Source: Nelumbo lutea
Taxonomy: Eukaryota > Streptophyta > Magnoliopsida > Proteales > Nelumbonaceae
NCBI GenBank assembly: GCA_022828595.1
Contig: JAKGHH010000001.1
Coordinates: forward strand, 119,734,999-119,798,998
Length of the DNA: 64,000 nucleotides
Reading direction: 5' to 3'
Below, piece by piece: positions 47,879-59,700 of the stretch; positions within the stretch are counted from its first letter, which is position 1; every line of letters begins with the position of its first letter. The position numbers and the translations under genes were made by a program. The notes below the pieces were generated by a model. It had not been told where the DNA came from. It saw nothing but the letters and a program-made list of their open reading frames with translations, and did not search any database.

Positions 47879-48349
47879 TAGGGGTGACCATTTCAGCCCG
47901 GCTTGTGCAAGGCCGGCCTAGAAATTCCGGGCTTGGGCCCGGGCCCACATCAGGCCCGCAAATTTTAGGGTTGGGTTTGGGCTTAATACTTCAAGTCCGG
48001 CCCGGCCCACATATATTTAAACTTACATATTTTGTGTATAATTTATACATATGAAATATTATAACATGATATGTATAATTTATATTATATGTAATATTTT
48101 ATATTATATAATATATAAAATAAAAGTTTATATGAATGTTATGTCATTTAATATAAAATATTATAGATATGTAATGTTTTATATATGAAAAACATTGGCC
48201 CGAAATCAGGCCCGACCCCATCTGTGCCCGTATAGACCTGAGTTAGATCTTATGTTACAGGCCCAGAACCCTGAACCAGGCTGGGCCCAGGCCTAAGCTA
48301 TAGCCCTTATCATAAATGTAAAGCCCGGCTTGACCCATGATCACACCTA
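47879..48349. mobile_element. hAT-type MITE, 471 bp, GGCCC-rich ends
   Basis: Left end taggggtgaccatttcagcc and right end ttgacccatgatcacaccta. Flanks ccttacat (47871-47878) and ccttatat (48350-48357) form an 8-bp duplication with one mismatch. Terminal GC-rich blocks (cccgggcccac, ggcccag) enclose an AT-rich core. Confidence 0.8.
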
Positions 48350-48811
48350 CCTTATATATTACATTTACATAGATATATATTTAATAAAATATTATACCAT
48401 GTATGTAAGATATTTGGACCATTCGGTTTTTTGTGACCAACTGACCACCCTCGTGAATTGGTATTCTTATTGTTGTACTCAGGTTGGGTCTTAGTACAAT
48501 TTGGGGTTTAAACAAAACCGGTTATAACCCATGGTTCTTTAAGATTAGTGGCTCAATTTTGACTTCTATGTTGCAATTTTTTTTTTTGTCTATTTTACGC
48601 CATATTTGGACTCTTATAAGAAATGGTTTCAAGTAATCTGGTTCTAGGCTATGAAAGAAACTTGCCCGGCCCAGTCTTGAAAATTTGTGATCGAGCTGAG
48701 CTGGGCTAGAAATGATCTCCTCCTAGTCAATGCTAGTTCTTTCAAAATATAAGACAACATTTACATGCCCACAACATGAGCTTGTGTTCTGTGTGTTTGT
48801 ACTATTAGAAC

Positions 48812-49096
48812 CATGGATTTCAAAACCGGATCAGACTGGATGGTCAGACTAGAAAAACCGGGAACTGTGACCGGTTCCATTTTTCTCCAAAGCTGGACAT
48901 TTGCAAAAAAACATTGATTTGGTCAACAAACCATTGATTCAGGTAGTTGAACCATTTCAACCATTCAACGGTTTTAACCATTTTTTGATTTTTTTTGTTA
49001 GAATGGGCCGATCTTTCGAAATGAATGGTCAGACTGTTTAACCCGGAAACCGAATCCCTGACTGGTTCGGTCTTCGGGTCGATTTTAAAAACCTTG
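48812..49096. mobile_element. Mutator-type MITE, family A, about 285 bp
   Basis: Starts catggatttcaaaaccggat and ends cgattttaaaaaccttg. Internal marks are ggttccatttttctccaaa, gatttggtcaacaaac and agaatgggccgatc. Imperfect attaga duplications flank it. Longer frames inside are chance. Confidence 0.8.
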
Positions 49097-49435
49097 ATTA
49101 GATCTTTTAGCTCATCAGAACACCTACATATTAATACTTTGGCTTCACGTCCCTCCTCACCCCTTCTTCTATTTGTTTTCTTTTTATAGATAATGCCAAA
49201 ATCTGTACTGTGATTCAATTGCCCAAACGTTACGAGTTTTCTATCTTTATCCCTTATCTTTTTTCCATCAAAAAATAAAAAATCTGTCCCTTATCTCTAG
49301 TTGTTTTATAGGGCTTATTGTAGGAATTTTTTTAAGAAAAAAAAAGGAAATTTTATTAATGAGAAAGTAGGGGGACATGACCTGACCCCTTATCTAGGCT
49401 GTGATTGGTTTGAAAGAAAAGGTACCAAACACAGC

Positions 49436-49853
49436 TATGGGTGTCAATGGGAATGATTTTGGATTGGACCCATCCAAATCAAAATCAATTTGGATGATGG
49501 GATGGAATAAGACACATTGAATTGGACCAATCCAGACTTAATGGTCTAAAGTACTTATTGGATTAGATTGGACCTGGTCCATTCTAATGAATTTATATTG
49601 GATTGGATTGGATTGAGCCAATATCTGGTCCATTGATAGAAGATAAGAATATAGGTGTCAATGGACCAGATTTGGGATAGAGATAATCTAAATTAAAACG
49701 AATTTGAACAGATTCGGTGGTCCTGCCAGTGAATTGGGCCGACCCAAAATGGTCCAAAATATTCATTGGATCGCATTGGACCTGGTCTATTTATAATGGA
49801 CTCACATTGGATTAGATCGGATTGCAACAAATCCAGTCCAATTGACACCCCTA
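49436..49853. mobile_element. hAT-type MITE, family B, 418 bp, nested in a Tourist MITE
   Basis: Ends tatgggtgtcaatgg and attgacacccctA, with a perfect 8-bp duplication AACACAGC (49428-49435 and 49854-49861). The outer flanks together read aggctgtgattggtttgaaag...ccaaacacagccttag, the two ends of a short Tourist-like MITE (about 49397-49866). Confidence 0.85.
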
Positions 49854-49866
49854 AACACAGCCTTAG

Positions 49867-52241
49867 AGCTAACACTCTTAAAAACTAATCAAATGTACTA
49901 ATCGTAGTTAGGATTCAATCTTTTATAGGGGATGATCATGGGCTGGGTTGGGCTGGGCTTACACCAGCGACTAGGGCTAAAACCTGGGCCTGACCTGGTC
50001 CCTGGGCTTAATTATAAGCCCGAGCCTGGGCTGGGCTAGGCTGGGTTTCTGTTAAACAGTGTAGGGTTTTGATTAGATTAATGCGTTCTCAAGGAACTCG
50101 CAAGTCACAATACCTTTGTTGAGCAGCTCGTGGGATCGTATTTTGGCATCTATGGGTAAGAGAATGAGGTGTTGTGATTTATCCATGGTGGAATCCTAGG
50201 TCATATTTGGTTCAATTTTAATTATCGCTCATTCTTTTCATTAATAAAATTTTAAAATGGACAAACATGAACAGAAATTAGTAAATGAGAAAATATTTTT
50301 ATCTACCAATTAAATATATATTCTTTTCAAAAAAAAGAATTCTTTTCGTGGCAAGAATGGGAATAAAATTTCAACTTGTTTTGCTACAATTTTGTTTTTC
50401 ATTTTTTATCAACCAAAATAATAATATAGGTATACATTTAATACTCATTAGTAGATATATAGTGGAAACATGCAGGACCCACACCAACAAAACACAACAC
50501 AAATTGTAAAATTAAAAATAAAATTAATAACAAGAAGAAGTAAAAAGTGTCTAAAAATTTCATCAAATTGATAATACTATATTTAATAAAGATAATATAA
50601 AAAGAAAGTCATAAAATATAGTAAAACATCATAAAAATCATGCTTCATATTGCTCATTTTTTTGAGACCATGGTTAATGATTGTCGTCATAGAGTTTCAT
50701 TGAAAAATGAAAATGAGCAATATGGGGCACCACTATTTTTGAAGCTGCAAGTTAGCTCAAATTTTATGCCTTGGACTCATTTTACATTTTAAAATGAATG
50801 AGACCCATGGTGAGAATTTTGTAGTTAAATGCTCTCATGTCATTCATTATTGCCTAAAATGAGTAAGAATTGAAATAATGAGGCTGCAAACCAAACATGA
50901 CTGTAGTTGTGGGTTCTTTGTTTATTTTATTATTATTTTCTTTTCTTTTCCTATTCTTGATCTGCAATTAGAAGGGAAATGTATTTTGCAGTTCACTGCA
51001 GAATTCTAAATTACAACCCCCATAGTCTACTAGTAGCCCCCACCCTATGAACCGCATCTTGCCCGTGGATTTGACATCAATCTATGGTCAAGGTTCATCC
51101 CCCTGTGGTGGGGCTAAAGAATTCTGAGCCCGGCTGATCAGTCATTCTCCCCGCCCCCCCAAAAAAAAAATAATAATAATAATAAATCGGAATATCTTGT
51201 AGAGAAATCCTAGGTTTCTTCTCCTTTGGCACGTAGTGTCTTGTAAGGTTGGCTGGTTTTCTCAGTGCATTGAGCCATCAAGTCATCAACCCTTGTTTTT
51301 GTGGCCATTTGTATGAAGGGCTGAAGGCTTGAAAGTGACGACAGGTCAAAACCAGTAAACATTCAGATATGGAGACTTGTAGTTTGGGGTACGTATTTCA
51401 CTTTAGGGCCTGCACTTTCAGATGTGTATTTTAAGTGTCCAGTCTTTCAGAAAAATATATTTAGGCATCGTTCGCTTTTCGGTATGTTATTTATCCGGGT
51501 TAATGCAGTTATTTGGGGTAAGTGGATTTATTCATGTTCTTTTATTTGTCATATAAATAAGGCAATAACCATTTTAGTCATAAAAATCCATTATTAAAAA
51601 GAGCACTTTTGTCCTATTCAAGTGTTGGCAACTTCCCCCTAGGTCAAAAAGTTATTTACCCACCTAGGAGATGGGTATCACTTATCGGGGAAAGTCATAC
51701 CCAGGAAAATAAACTTTACCTACTCCCCACATAAATCTGAGAAAAGAACATGGGGTTCTTGGTCAATGAGAACCAAAATCCCATTGACCAACTTTCCCCC
51801 TCTCAAAATCCGAAAAAGTACACCCCCTTAAGTCTAACTCTGTAAAATTAATGATGAAAATACCAATATTATGATAATATTTTTTTCACTGTTCATACTC
51901 TTCTACCTTCAGACTCAGATGCAAACCAGAATTAATCATAAAGGGCCCAACTCAAGTGTGCTTTGGCAGTCAACTATGAAAATGCAATTTCTGGTTTGCG
52001 TCCAAAGTCCAAAGGTAGAAGATGATGAACAGTGAAAAAAGAGAATAAGAATATGTGCATTTTTTTTTTATAATTTCCCCCTCATTGTAATCCGAAGCTT
52101 ATTTGAATGTTCAGGCCAAATTGAAACAAGAATATGTGTCAATGGACCAAGAATATCCACAATTTAGCCTATATTTTATGTGGTCTATCAATAATATATA
52201 ACATAATATAATATAATATAACATATATAATATATTGTGGG
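49867..52241. other. Gene-free spacer with a foldback element
   Basis: About 50199-50903 has inverted ends (ggtcatatttggttcaattt and its inverse near cagcctcattatttcaatt read on the minus strand), an approximately 700-bp foldback element of unclear class. The rest is AT-rich with short repeats and no coding sequence. Confidence 0.5.
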
Positions 52242-52595
52242 TAGGGGTGTCAATGGACCGATTTTGGATTGGACCCTGTCCAAATCAAAATCAATTTGAA
52301 CGAATTGCATTGAACCTAGTCCATCGGTGATGTATTTATATTGGATTGAACCAATATCAGGTCCCTTGATAGAAGATAAGAATATAGGTGTCACTGGATC
52401 AAATTTGGATTGCAATAAATCTAAGTTAAAACCAATTTCAGCAGATTGGATGGTCCAAAGTTTCCAAGCATTAAATTGGGCCAGTCCAAAATGATCTAAA
52501 GTATTCATTGAATTGGATTGAACTTGATCCATTTGTAATAGACTCATATTGAATCAGATCAGATTGGACCATATCTGGTCCAATTGACACCCCTA
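52242..52595. mobile_element. hAT-type MITE, family B, 354 bp
   Basis: Best-preserved ends of the family: taggggtgtcaatggacc and ggtccaattgacaccccta. No clear 8-bp duplication is left. Confidence 0.85.
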
Positions 52596-53707
52596 AATTA
52601 TTTGTGGGCTGTGTCGGGGTGGGCTGGAAATAGTCATCCCTAATCCTTTAGTTCTCAAAGACAATAGTTGCCTGTTGGCTTGAAATTAAAGCTGATTGCG
52701 AAACATGAGAAAGAAGCAAGTGATGAAGCTGTCTTACAAACTACCAAGATGGAAGTTAAGTAGCGGTGGTGGCATAGATGCTAAAAACGAACTTCAGAAG
52801 TAAGGGGCTAAAAATGGAAGGGAAGACTTAACCCAATTATAAAGTCTGAATAACATACATACCTGCATAGATAATAAATATAATTCAAATACCAAATTGA
52901 AATGTAACAAATGATAATTGCCACATACTTGATTAGGTGTTTAATGGTTAATTAGGTTTCAAATCTTATTAGAAACTTAATCTTATAAAATAAGGAGTTA
53001 TGTAACATGTTTAAAATTTTATTATATTATTTTATTTTATTATTGCATATATAAACAAGGGGTTTTTATAATTCAGTCCACCCCTAGGTGGAGATAGGAT
53101 TTCCTAGGGGTGGACTGAATTCTGACGATGGACTGATGCCAAATTTATGGACAAGATGTGGTTTATAGGGGGGCCTACTAATAAATTATGAGGGGGCTAC
53201 AAAAAAAATTTTCTGAAGGGAATTGCAGTCCAAAGATCCCTATAAACAATTGTATACATCAAAATTTATATAAAATAAAATTTTAATATCTTTTTTTATT
53301 ATTTATTTATTTTTTAATTTATGTTAAAATTTTCATTATTTTTTTTCAAAATTTTAAAAAACATGACTTGCCCTGATCCGCCATCCAGCCTGTTCCAAGG
53401 CTTGGCTAGTGACACAGCAAGGGCCCACACAGACTCGAGCCATGGCCGTGCCAAAACAATCCCCAAAGCATCCCAAGGGAGGGAAGCACGGCCTGGTTTG
53501 GCCCACGGGCTGGCCGGCCCAGCACGGCCCAATTTACACCTCAAAAGTCATACCCACTTAATGCATTAAAAAAAATGAATATGGCGTATAAGACAAGAAT
53601 AAATTGGTCTTATTGCTGTTTCTGAATTCTGATGGCTAATTTAGCTCAAACATCTAAATATACTGAGATGAACATTTTTCTACAGTCCAGAATAGGGGCT
53701 AAAAAGA
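52596..53707. other. Spacer downstream of the lyase gene
   Basis: Holds a GC-rich patch at about 53365-53535 with gccagg/ggcccac words, like the ends of GGCCC-type MITEs, and no coding sequence. It ends at the stop codon of the lyase. Confidence 0.45.
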
Positions 53708-56700
53708 TCAGGATCCCTGAGAGGCTCCTTCTAAACGAATGTAGTCATACATGACCCCATTGAAAGGGGTTGAATGTCTTGATTGAGTTAAAAAGATGGT
53801 ATTGTTTCCTCCTGCGACCAGCCATTCGCTCTCCACTGCAACGCTGAATAATCTGTACAATCCATGGATCCCATGTCTAGCAATGGCGTTGTCTTTGCCA
53901 ATTAGCCCAGTACTAAAATGCGGAGGATTCACGTTTGGGTTGTTGAATCGAACCTTAGACCATCCAAGAAGAATTACCCATTAGATGTTAATTAAATAGG
54001 AAACTGATCAGAATAACAATATAATTTCATTTGCAGTTCTGGTGCAAAAAATCTGGAGTAGAGTGAAACACTTTGCATTCTTTTCATTTGCACACCCATG
54101 CATTTGTACTAATGCAGATGAAATTGCATTACAAACAGATGGAGCCTTACTTGCAGTTCCGATTCGGTTGCTGATGCAATTGCTAGCCTTAATGTATACG
54201 TTCCATTCTGCGTTTGGTTCATCTTTTCTAGTGCAAATAAAATCTGCCATGTCGTTGCTTGGTATGTGTTTTTCTCTGTCTTTCTGCAAAAGCAAGAACA
54301 GGAGGAACACTGAAGCGACCAAGAGAAGCTGGACGAATAAGAAGGCTAAAGAAGGGAAGGATTATCAAGTTATGAGGACTGGTTACCTGGTGACATGGGC
54401 GAAGAACCAATCGTTCCGGTAGTCGCTGCTATTGACCGTATAGATTAGATCTTCATGGGGATAGAAATCAGCATATCTCTCCCACAGTCCATACTGCCTG
54501 AACTTGTCAATGGAGGTTGATTTTATGTTATTTCTGCAGTCAATTTTTCTGGGTTTTAGAAATTGAATGGATCATCAATAAATTCAATCTCAACCGAAAC
54601 AAAACACAATCTGTAGTAAGCAAAATCCTGCCAAATTATTTCAACTACAACTAACCTCATCGGAATATCCACATACAGTTTGTTGACGTACTTTGGATTA
54701 GGATCAGGTACATAGAACTCAGATGCTGAACGGTCTGGGATACCTATCTCCCACAAAGTAGGGCCATCTCTTGGTGGTTTATATACAAGATCACCGAGAC
54801 TAACATTGTTTCCTGATTCACATGTTGAGAGAAACCCATGAAAAAACTGCAGAGAAAGAGAGATCAGAGAAGCAATTAACATACAGAAAGAAATTAAGAT
54901 TCAGACCTGGAGTTATGGTAATACTGAAATCATACTTGTAATCCCCGATAAATCCAGGAACCCATGCATAGAGATTATAGTCTCCAACCCGAATATCACG
55001 AATGGAGAAGGACCCATCAGCGCTGGCTCTAGTCCAGAACTGGTAACCCTGCGAAAGAGCGATGGCATGTGATAAGAAGATTAAGTGGTGACTGGTCGGA
55101 TTTGGAGAAGCAGGTTTATTAAGATCAACCTTGCATTCCCTTTGCCATGAACCGAGCTCTCCAGGTGGAGCCACCCCAACGTAAGCAAATGCAGCTGATG
55201 AATTTTCTTCACTGATGTACCTATATTCACCTAAAAAACTTAGGATTTAAACTGAAAATGGTTGACATGATTGGAATTTCCGAGAGCCCCATTTACCCAT
55301 CTTGGACCAGTAATCGACCAGTAACAGTTCCCCTTTGATAGGAAGAAGGAAAATCCTCTGATGCTGGAAAAGTATATGGCCAGCTTGCAATTTGGATTGA
55401 CGCCTAATGAACAAGTAGTACAATTACTTTAACTAATGAAATTTTTTCAAGGGAAGGTTCTAACGTTTCTTGGTTGAAAAAACAGAAAAAAAAAAGAAAG
55501 AAACCTGATATTTTGCATCTTCCCATAGTGACTGTAGATCCTTCCCAGGTGAAAGAGAGTTAAGATAGATAAAAACTGGGCCGAAAACTTTCTTCCATGG
55601 CTCTCCGTTTCTGAACATTGGGCCTGTATCCTCCCCAGAGTAGTGAGCGCTGATGAACATCTGAACAAGAGAAGTTAATTTAGTGGCCGTTTGGTGTCAT
55701 TTATTTAATTATTTATTGAAATTTAAAATAAGTAGTGAAACCACACAAAATGACTGTAATAGCTTTTCCATATAGAGCAGTGTCAATGGACCGGTTTTGG
55801 GTTGGACCCGTCCAAATCAAAATCAAATTGGACGGATTGGACGGACCCCAATAAGTCCAACTTGATGGTCCGAAGTATTTATTCATTGGATTGGATCAGA
55901 TTGAACTATTATCCCATTTATTGATAGAAGATAAAAATACATGACCAGGTTTAGATTGAAATAAATCTAAATTAAAACCAATTTAAATATATTGGACGAC
56001 CCTGGACTGATTCAAAAGGGTCCAAAACATTCATTCAGATTGGATCAGATTTGATCCATTTATAATGAATTTATATTGGATCCGATCAGATTATACCAAA
56101 CCAACACCCCTACTTGATAGTCCCCAGTCTCAAGAGGAAGACGCTTACAGCAAGAGTGATTGGGCCCACATGAGAGGTGAGATCCTGCTTGAGAGGCCCG
56201 CCTGCTACAAACTCATAGCTCGGTGTAATCATCCAGAACCCGACTGGAGGATCGGCAGATATCCAACCATGAACTTTGTTGTCCTCCACATTGCATGAAT
56301 ACTGATATTTGTCATCCACCTGAACATCATAGGATCAAGCAGTATAATGCATGGTGTTGAAAACTGGACCAGACGGTCAGACCGGTTAACCTGAGAACTG
56401 GTTAGGCAATTGGTTTTATTTCATCTTAAAATCGCTCTTGGGAAAAAAAAAATCGTTGATTTGGTCAGCGATCTGTTGATTCGGGCAGTTGAACTGTGAC
56501 CTGGATAATTTTTAACCGTTTATTGATTGTTGATTTTTATTTTAAATTAGAATGGGCCATCCATTTGAAGTGGATGATCGAACTGTTCGACCCAAAAACC
56601 GGTCCCCAAAACAGTTCCATGTCCGGTCCAATTTTCAAAACCTTGGTATAATAGAAATTTGATAAATGAGAGAATCGGGTTTATCTTCTCTCTGTATTCT

Positions 56701-59700
56701 TTGATCCAAAGTCAAGTCTGTTATTAGCTTTGCTTAATCCATCCAGAATCATTCTTGCCTGAAAGAAGTTCGAACTCTGAAGGAATGATCAACCCAGAAA
56801 TCGACTAAACCCAGTTTCATTAGACACCGGATTCCATTTGTATCTCTTTTTGCTTTCTTATTTTGTAATTTTTTTTTTTTTTTTTTTTTTTTTTTGTTTT
56901 TTATTCCTTGTGGGGTAAAAGAATTGGTGGAGTAGTACCTCTCCCTTGAGGTCCGGGTTGGTTGGATTTGCCAAGAGAACTGCTTCTGGGTAGGCTAGGG
57001 ATTGACCCTTTGCTCGATCTTCTGGCATGGGCATCATCCTTTGTCTTGTATCTGATAGGGCCATGTAATGAAACCTAACCATTTCACATACCAGAAGACT
57101 CCCCTCTTAGTTTTAGCAACTTTGAAAAGCTCAGGCTCTGTTTGGATAAGCTTCTGCTTTTTGATAGTAGTTGCTTCTAAAAACATGCTTTTATACTTAT
57201 CTTGATTTTATTGCACATGTGTATAACAATATAAGTATATATCCTTACATTAGTAATAGTCAAAAGATAAAACACTTTAAGCTTGAATAATCATAAAGCC
57301 TAAAATTGGGACTTTGTGCTTTAGAACTTTAAAAGCACAAATTCTGAAACTTATCCAAACACAACCTTAACTAATGATAACTGTATCTTTTCACAAGGAA
57401 AAAAAATGTAAGATTGAAATGGAAGATATTTTACTTGTCTTTCCGAAGCTTGAAAACTATCCTGGTTTCATTGATGTTGAAATCCGGCCATCCTTCTAAA
57501 TGCTCGTAAATGGCATAGCAGTAGAGGCCGTGGATGCCATGCAGCATTATAAATCTGTGAGATTAAATTAAGCTGATACTTAGTTAGAGTTCACATTTCC
57601 GTCCCACAACGTCTTACAGCACATCTCCGCCGTGTATTTGAAAATATCCCCAAATCAAGTGTTAATATCTACAAAGCACGAAATACCTTTTATCTATATT
57701 CAAGGGAATGGCATTGTCCTGAAAGGAGTAATTCCATGTTCTTGTAAATGAAAGCTCAATCTGCTTCTCATTCTTCATTATAACCTTGAAAGCAGTTCCC
57801 TCCATCCTGCACATAAGTTGATGATGTCAGTGTCGTTTAGAAGATAATAGTATACAACTGAATTGCATAACGACATGGTTTTAAAAATCAGACCAGATAT
57901 GTAACTATTTGGGGACTAGTTCTTGGTCGAATGGTCTGATTGTCCAATTTGAATAAATGGTCTGTTTTGATTTAAAAAATAAATAAAATAAGTTTAGATC
58001 AACGGATCAATGGTTTGATTGCCTGAATCAATGGATTGCTAATTAAATCAATGAATTTTGATCAAAAAGTGGTTTTAGGGTGATACAAAACTGGTTACCT
58101 GATTGGTTTCTGGGTCAACTGGGCTGACAATCCAATCTGGTCTGGTTTTCAAAACCATGGGACCCTGTGTCATGTGATGGATAGGCTTGGGCCACACATA
58201 GAGGCCCAACATACAATGCTCGGCCCCACAAAAGCCAGGCTTGATTGGGCTCAGTATCATAATGGTACCAGTGGGCTCTGATTGGGCCCAAGCAAATCCC
58301 TTCCCTACTGTGAATCCATAGGAAATGTTAAAGCAGACCTGTACTAAAAGGAGAAATGGGAAGAGATATTAGTATATCACCTATCCATAGTGGATATGCG
58401 TCCAGGTTCATTCCAGACAGTATCCCAATACCTGAAGTGCATTGCATTGAATTAAACAATATTAGGTTAATCTGGGATCAGCTAATCAGAACACCTGCAT
58501 GCTAGTTAAAATGTAGTATTTGGATAAGCTTCGGATTTGTTCTTTTAAAGCCCGCTGAAAGTGCTGTGGCAACTCTTATCAAATGCTTAAAGCACTTTCT
58601 TGCACAATTTTGTTTTTCACAGCTCAAAGTTCAAAAGCAAAAGCTTATTCAAACCATGGATACAGTAGTAGTTTAGAATGTAATGTGAAAAACAGCCAAT
58701 TCCAGCACAGAATGCAAAAGAAAATTGGACTCATTAAGGACTTCAGGGAAAAATAACGTCAATGCTATTTAAATATGCACCTAAGGTTCCATTTGGAAAG
58801 AATACAAATACAAATATGTAGAGTGTAAAATCTTATATTTTGTATTATTTTGTATAGATTTGTATTGTACATATTTTGTATTTGTATTCCTTCCAAACTG
58901 AGCCTTGGAAGGAGTACAAATACAAATATATAGAGTGCAAAATCTTGTATTTTATATTATTTTGTATATATTTGTTTTTGTACTCCTTCCAAACTGAGGC
59001 TCAGTTCGAAAAGAGTACAAATACAAATATGTTTGGTATAAATATATACAAACTATAAGATTTTGCACTCTACATATTTGTATTTGTACTCCTTCCAAAC
59101 TGAGCCTAAACCACATACCCTCTATTTTCTTCCTCATTAAGAACTTCAAGTAAATTATCTAGGCTGCTGTACTGTATTGCAGTGACAATCCCACCGGGAA
59201 CCGATAAGGTGACTCGGAGAAGGCCGTTATCCATCACCACCTGAAAATCAATGGCTTCAGCTTTTTGATTCTCAATACCAAATAGGTTTATGTACCAAAT
59301 ATAACATATACCAAATAGGAAAATATAATGGCCTCATTTTAGTTTCTTATCAGTTCCTTTAAATCACTGTTTTCAAAATTGGACCGGATCGGACGGTCGA
59401 ACCAGAAAAATCGGGAATCGGTCACCTGATCAGTTCCGTTTTCCTCCAAAACCACTTTTTCCCTTAAAACCATTGATTTTGGTCAGTAAACTGTTGAACC
59501 ATCTGGTTAACCGTTCAAACCGTTTGAACAATTTTGACTGTTTTCCAATTTTTTTAATTTTTTTGTCAGAATGGGCCGATCATTTGGATCAAATGGTCCG
59601 ACCGTTCGAACCGGTAACTGGACCCCTGACCGGTTCGTTTTTAAAAACCATGCTTTAAATCATTCACTAAGGCTGTATTTGCTTTGAAAGAGAAGATAGG

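Noticed and set aside
48844..49218. 124-codon minus-strand frame
   Set aside because: Lies within and beside a Mutator-type MITE. Composition and repeated copies elsewhere show it is not a gene.
53314..53569. Opposed frames rich in Gly, Ala, Pro and Arg
   Set aside because: They fall in a GC-rich patch like the arms of GGCCC-type MITEs, and neither has a plausible domain or gene structure.
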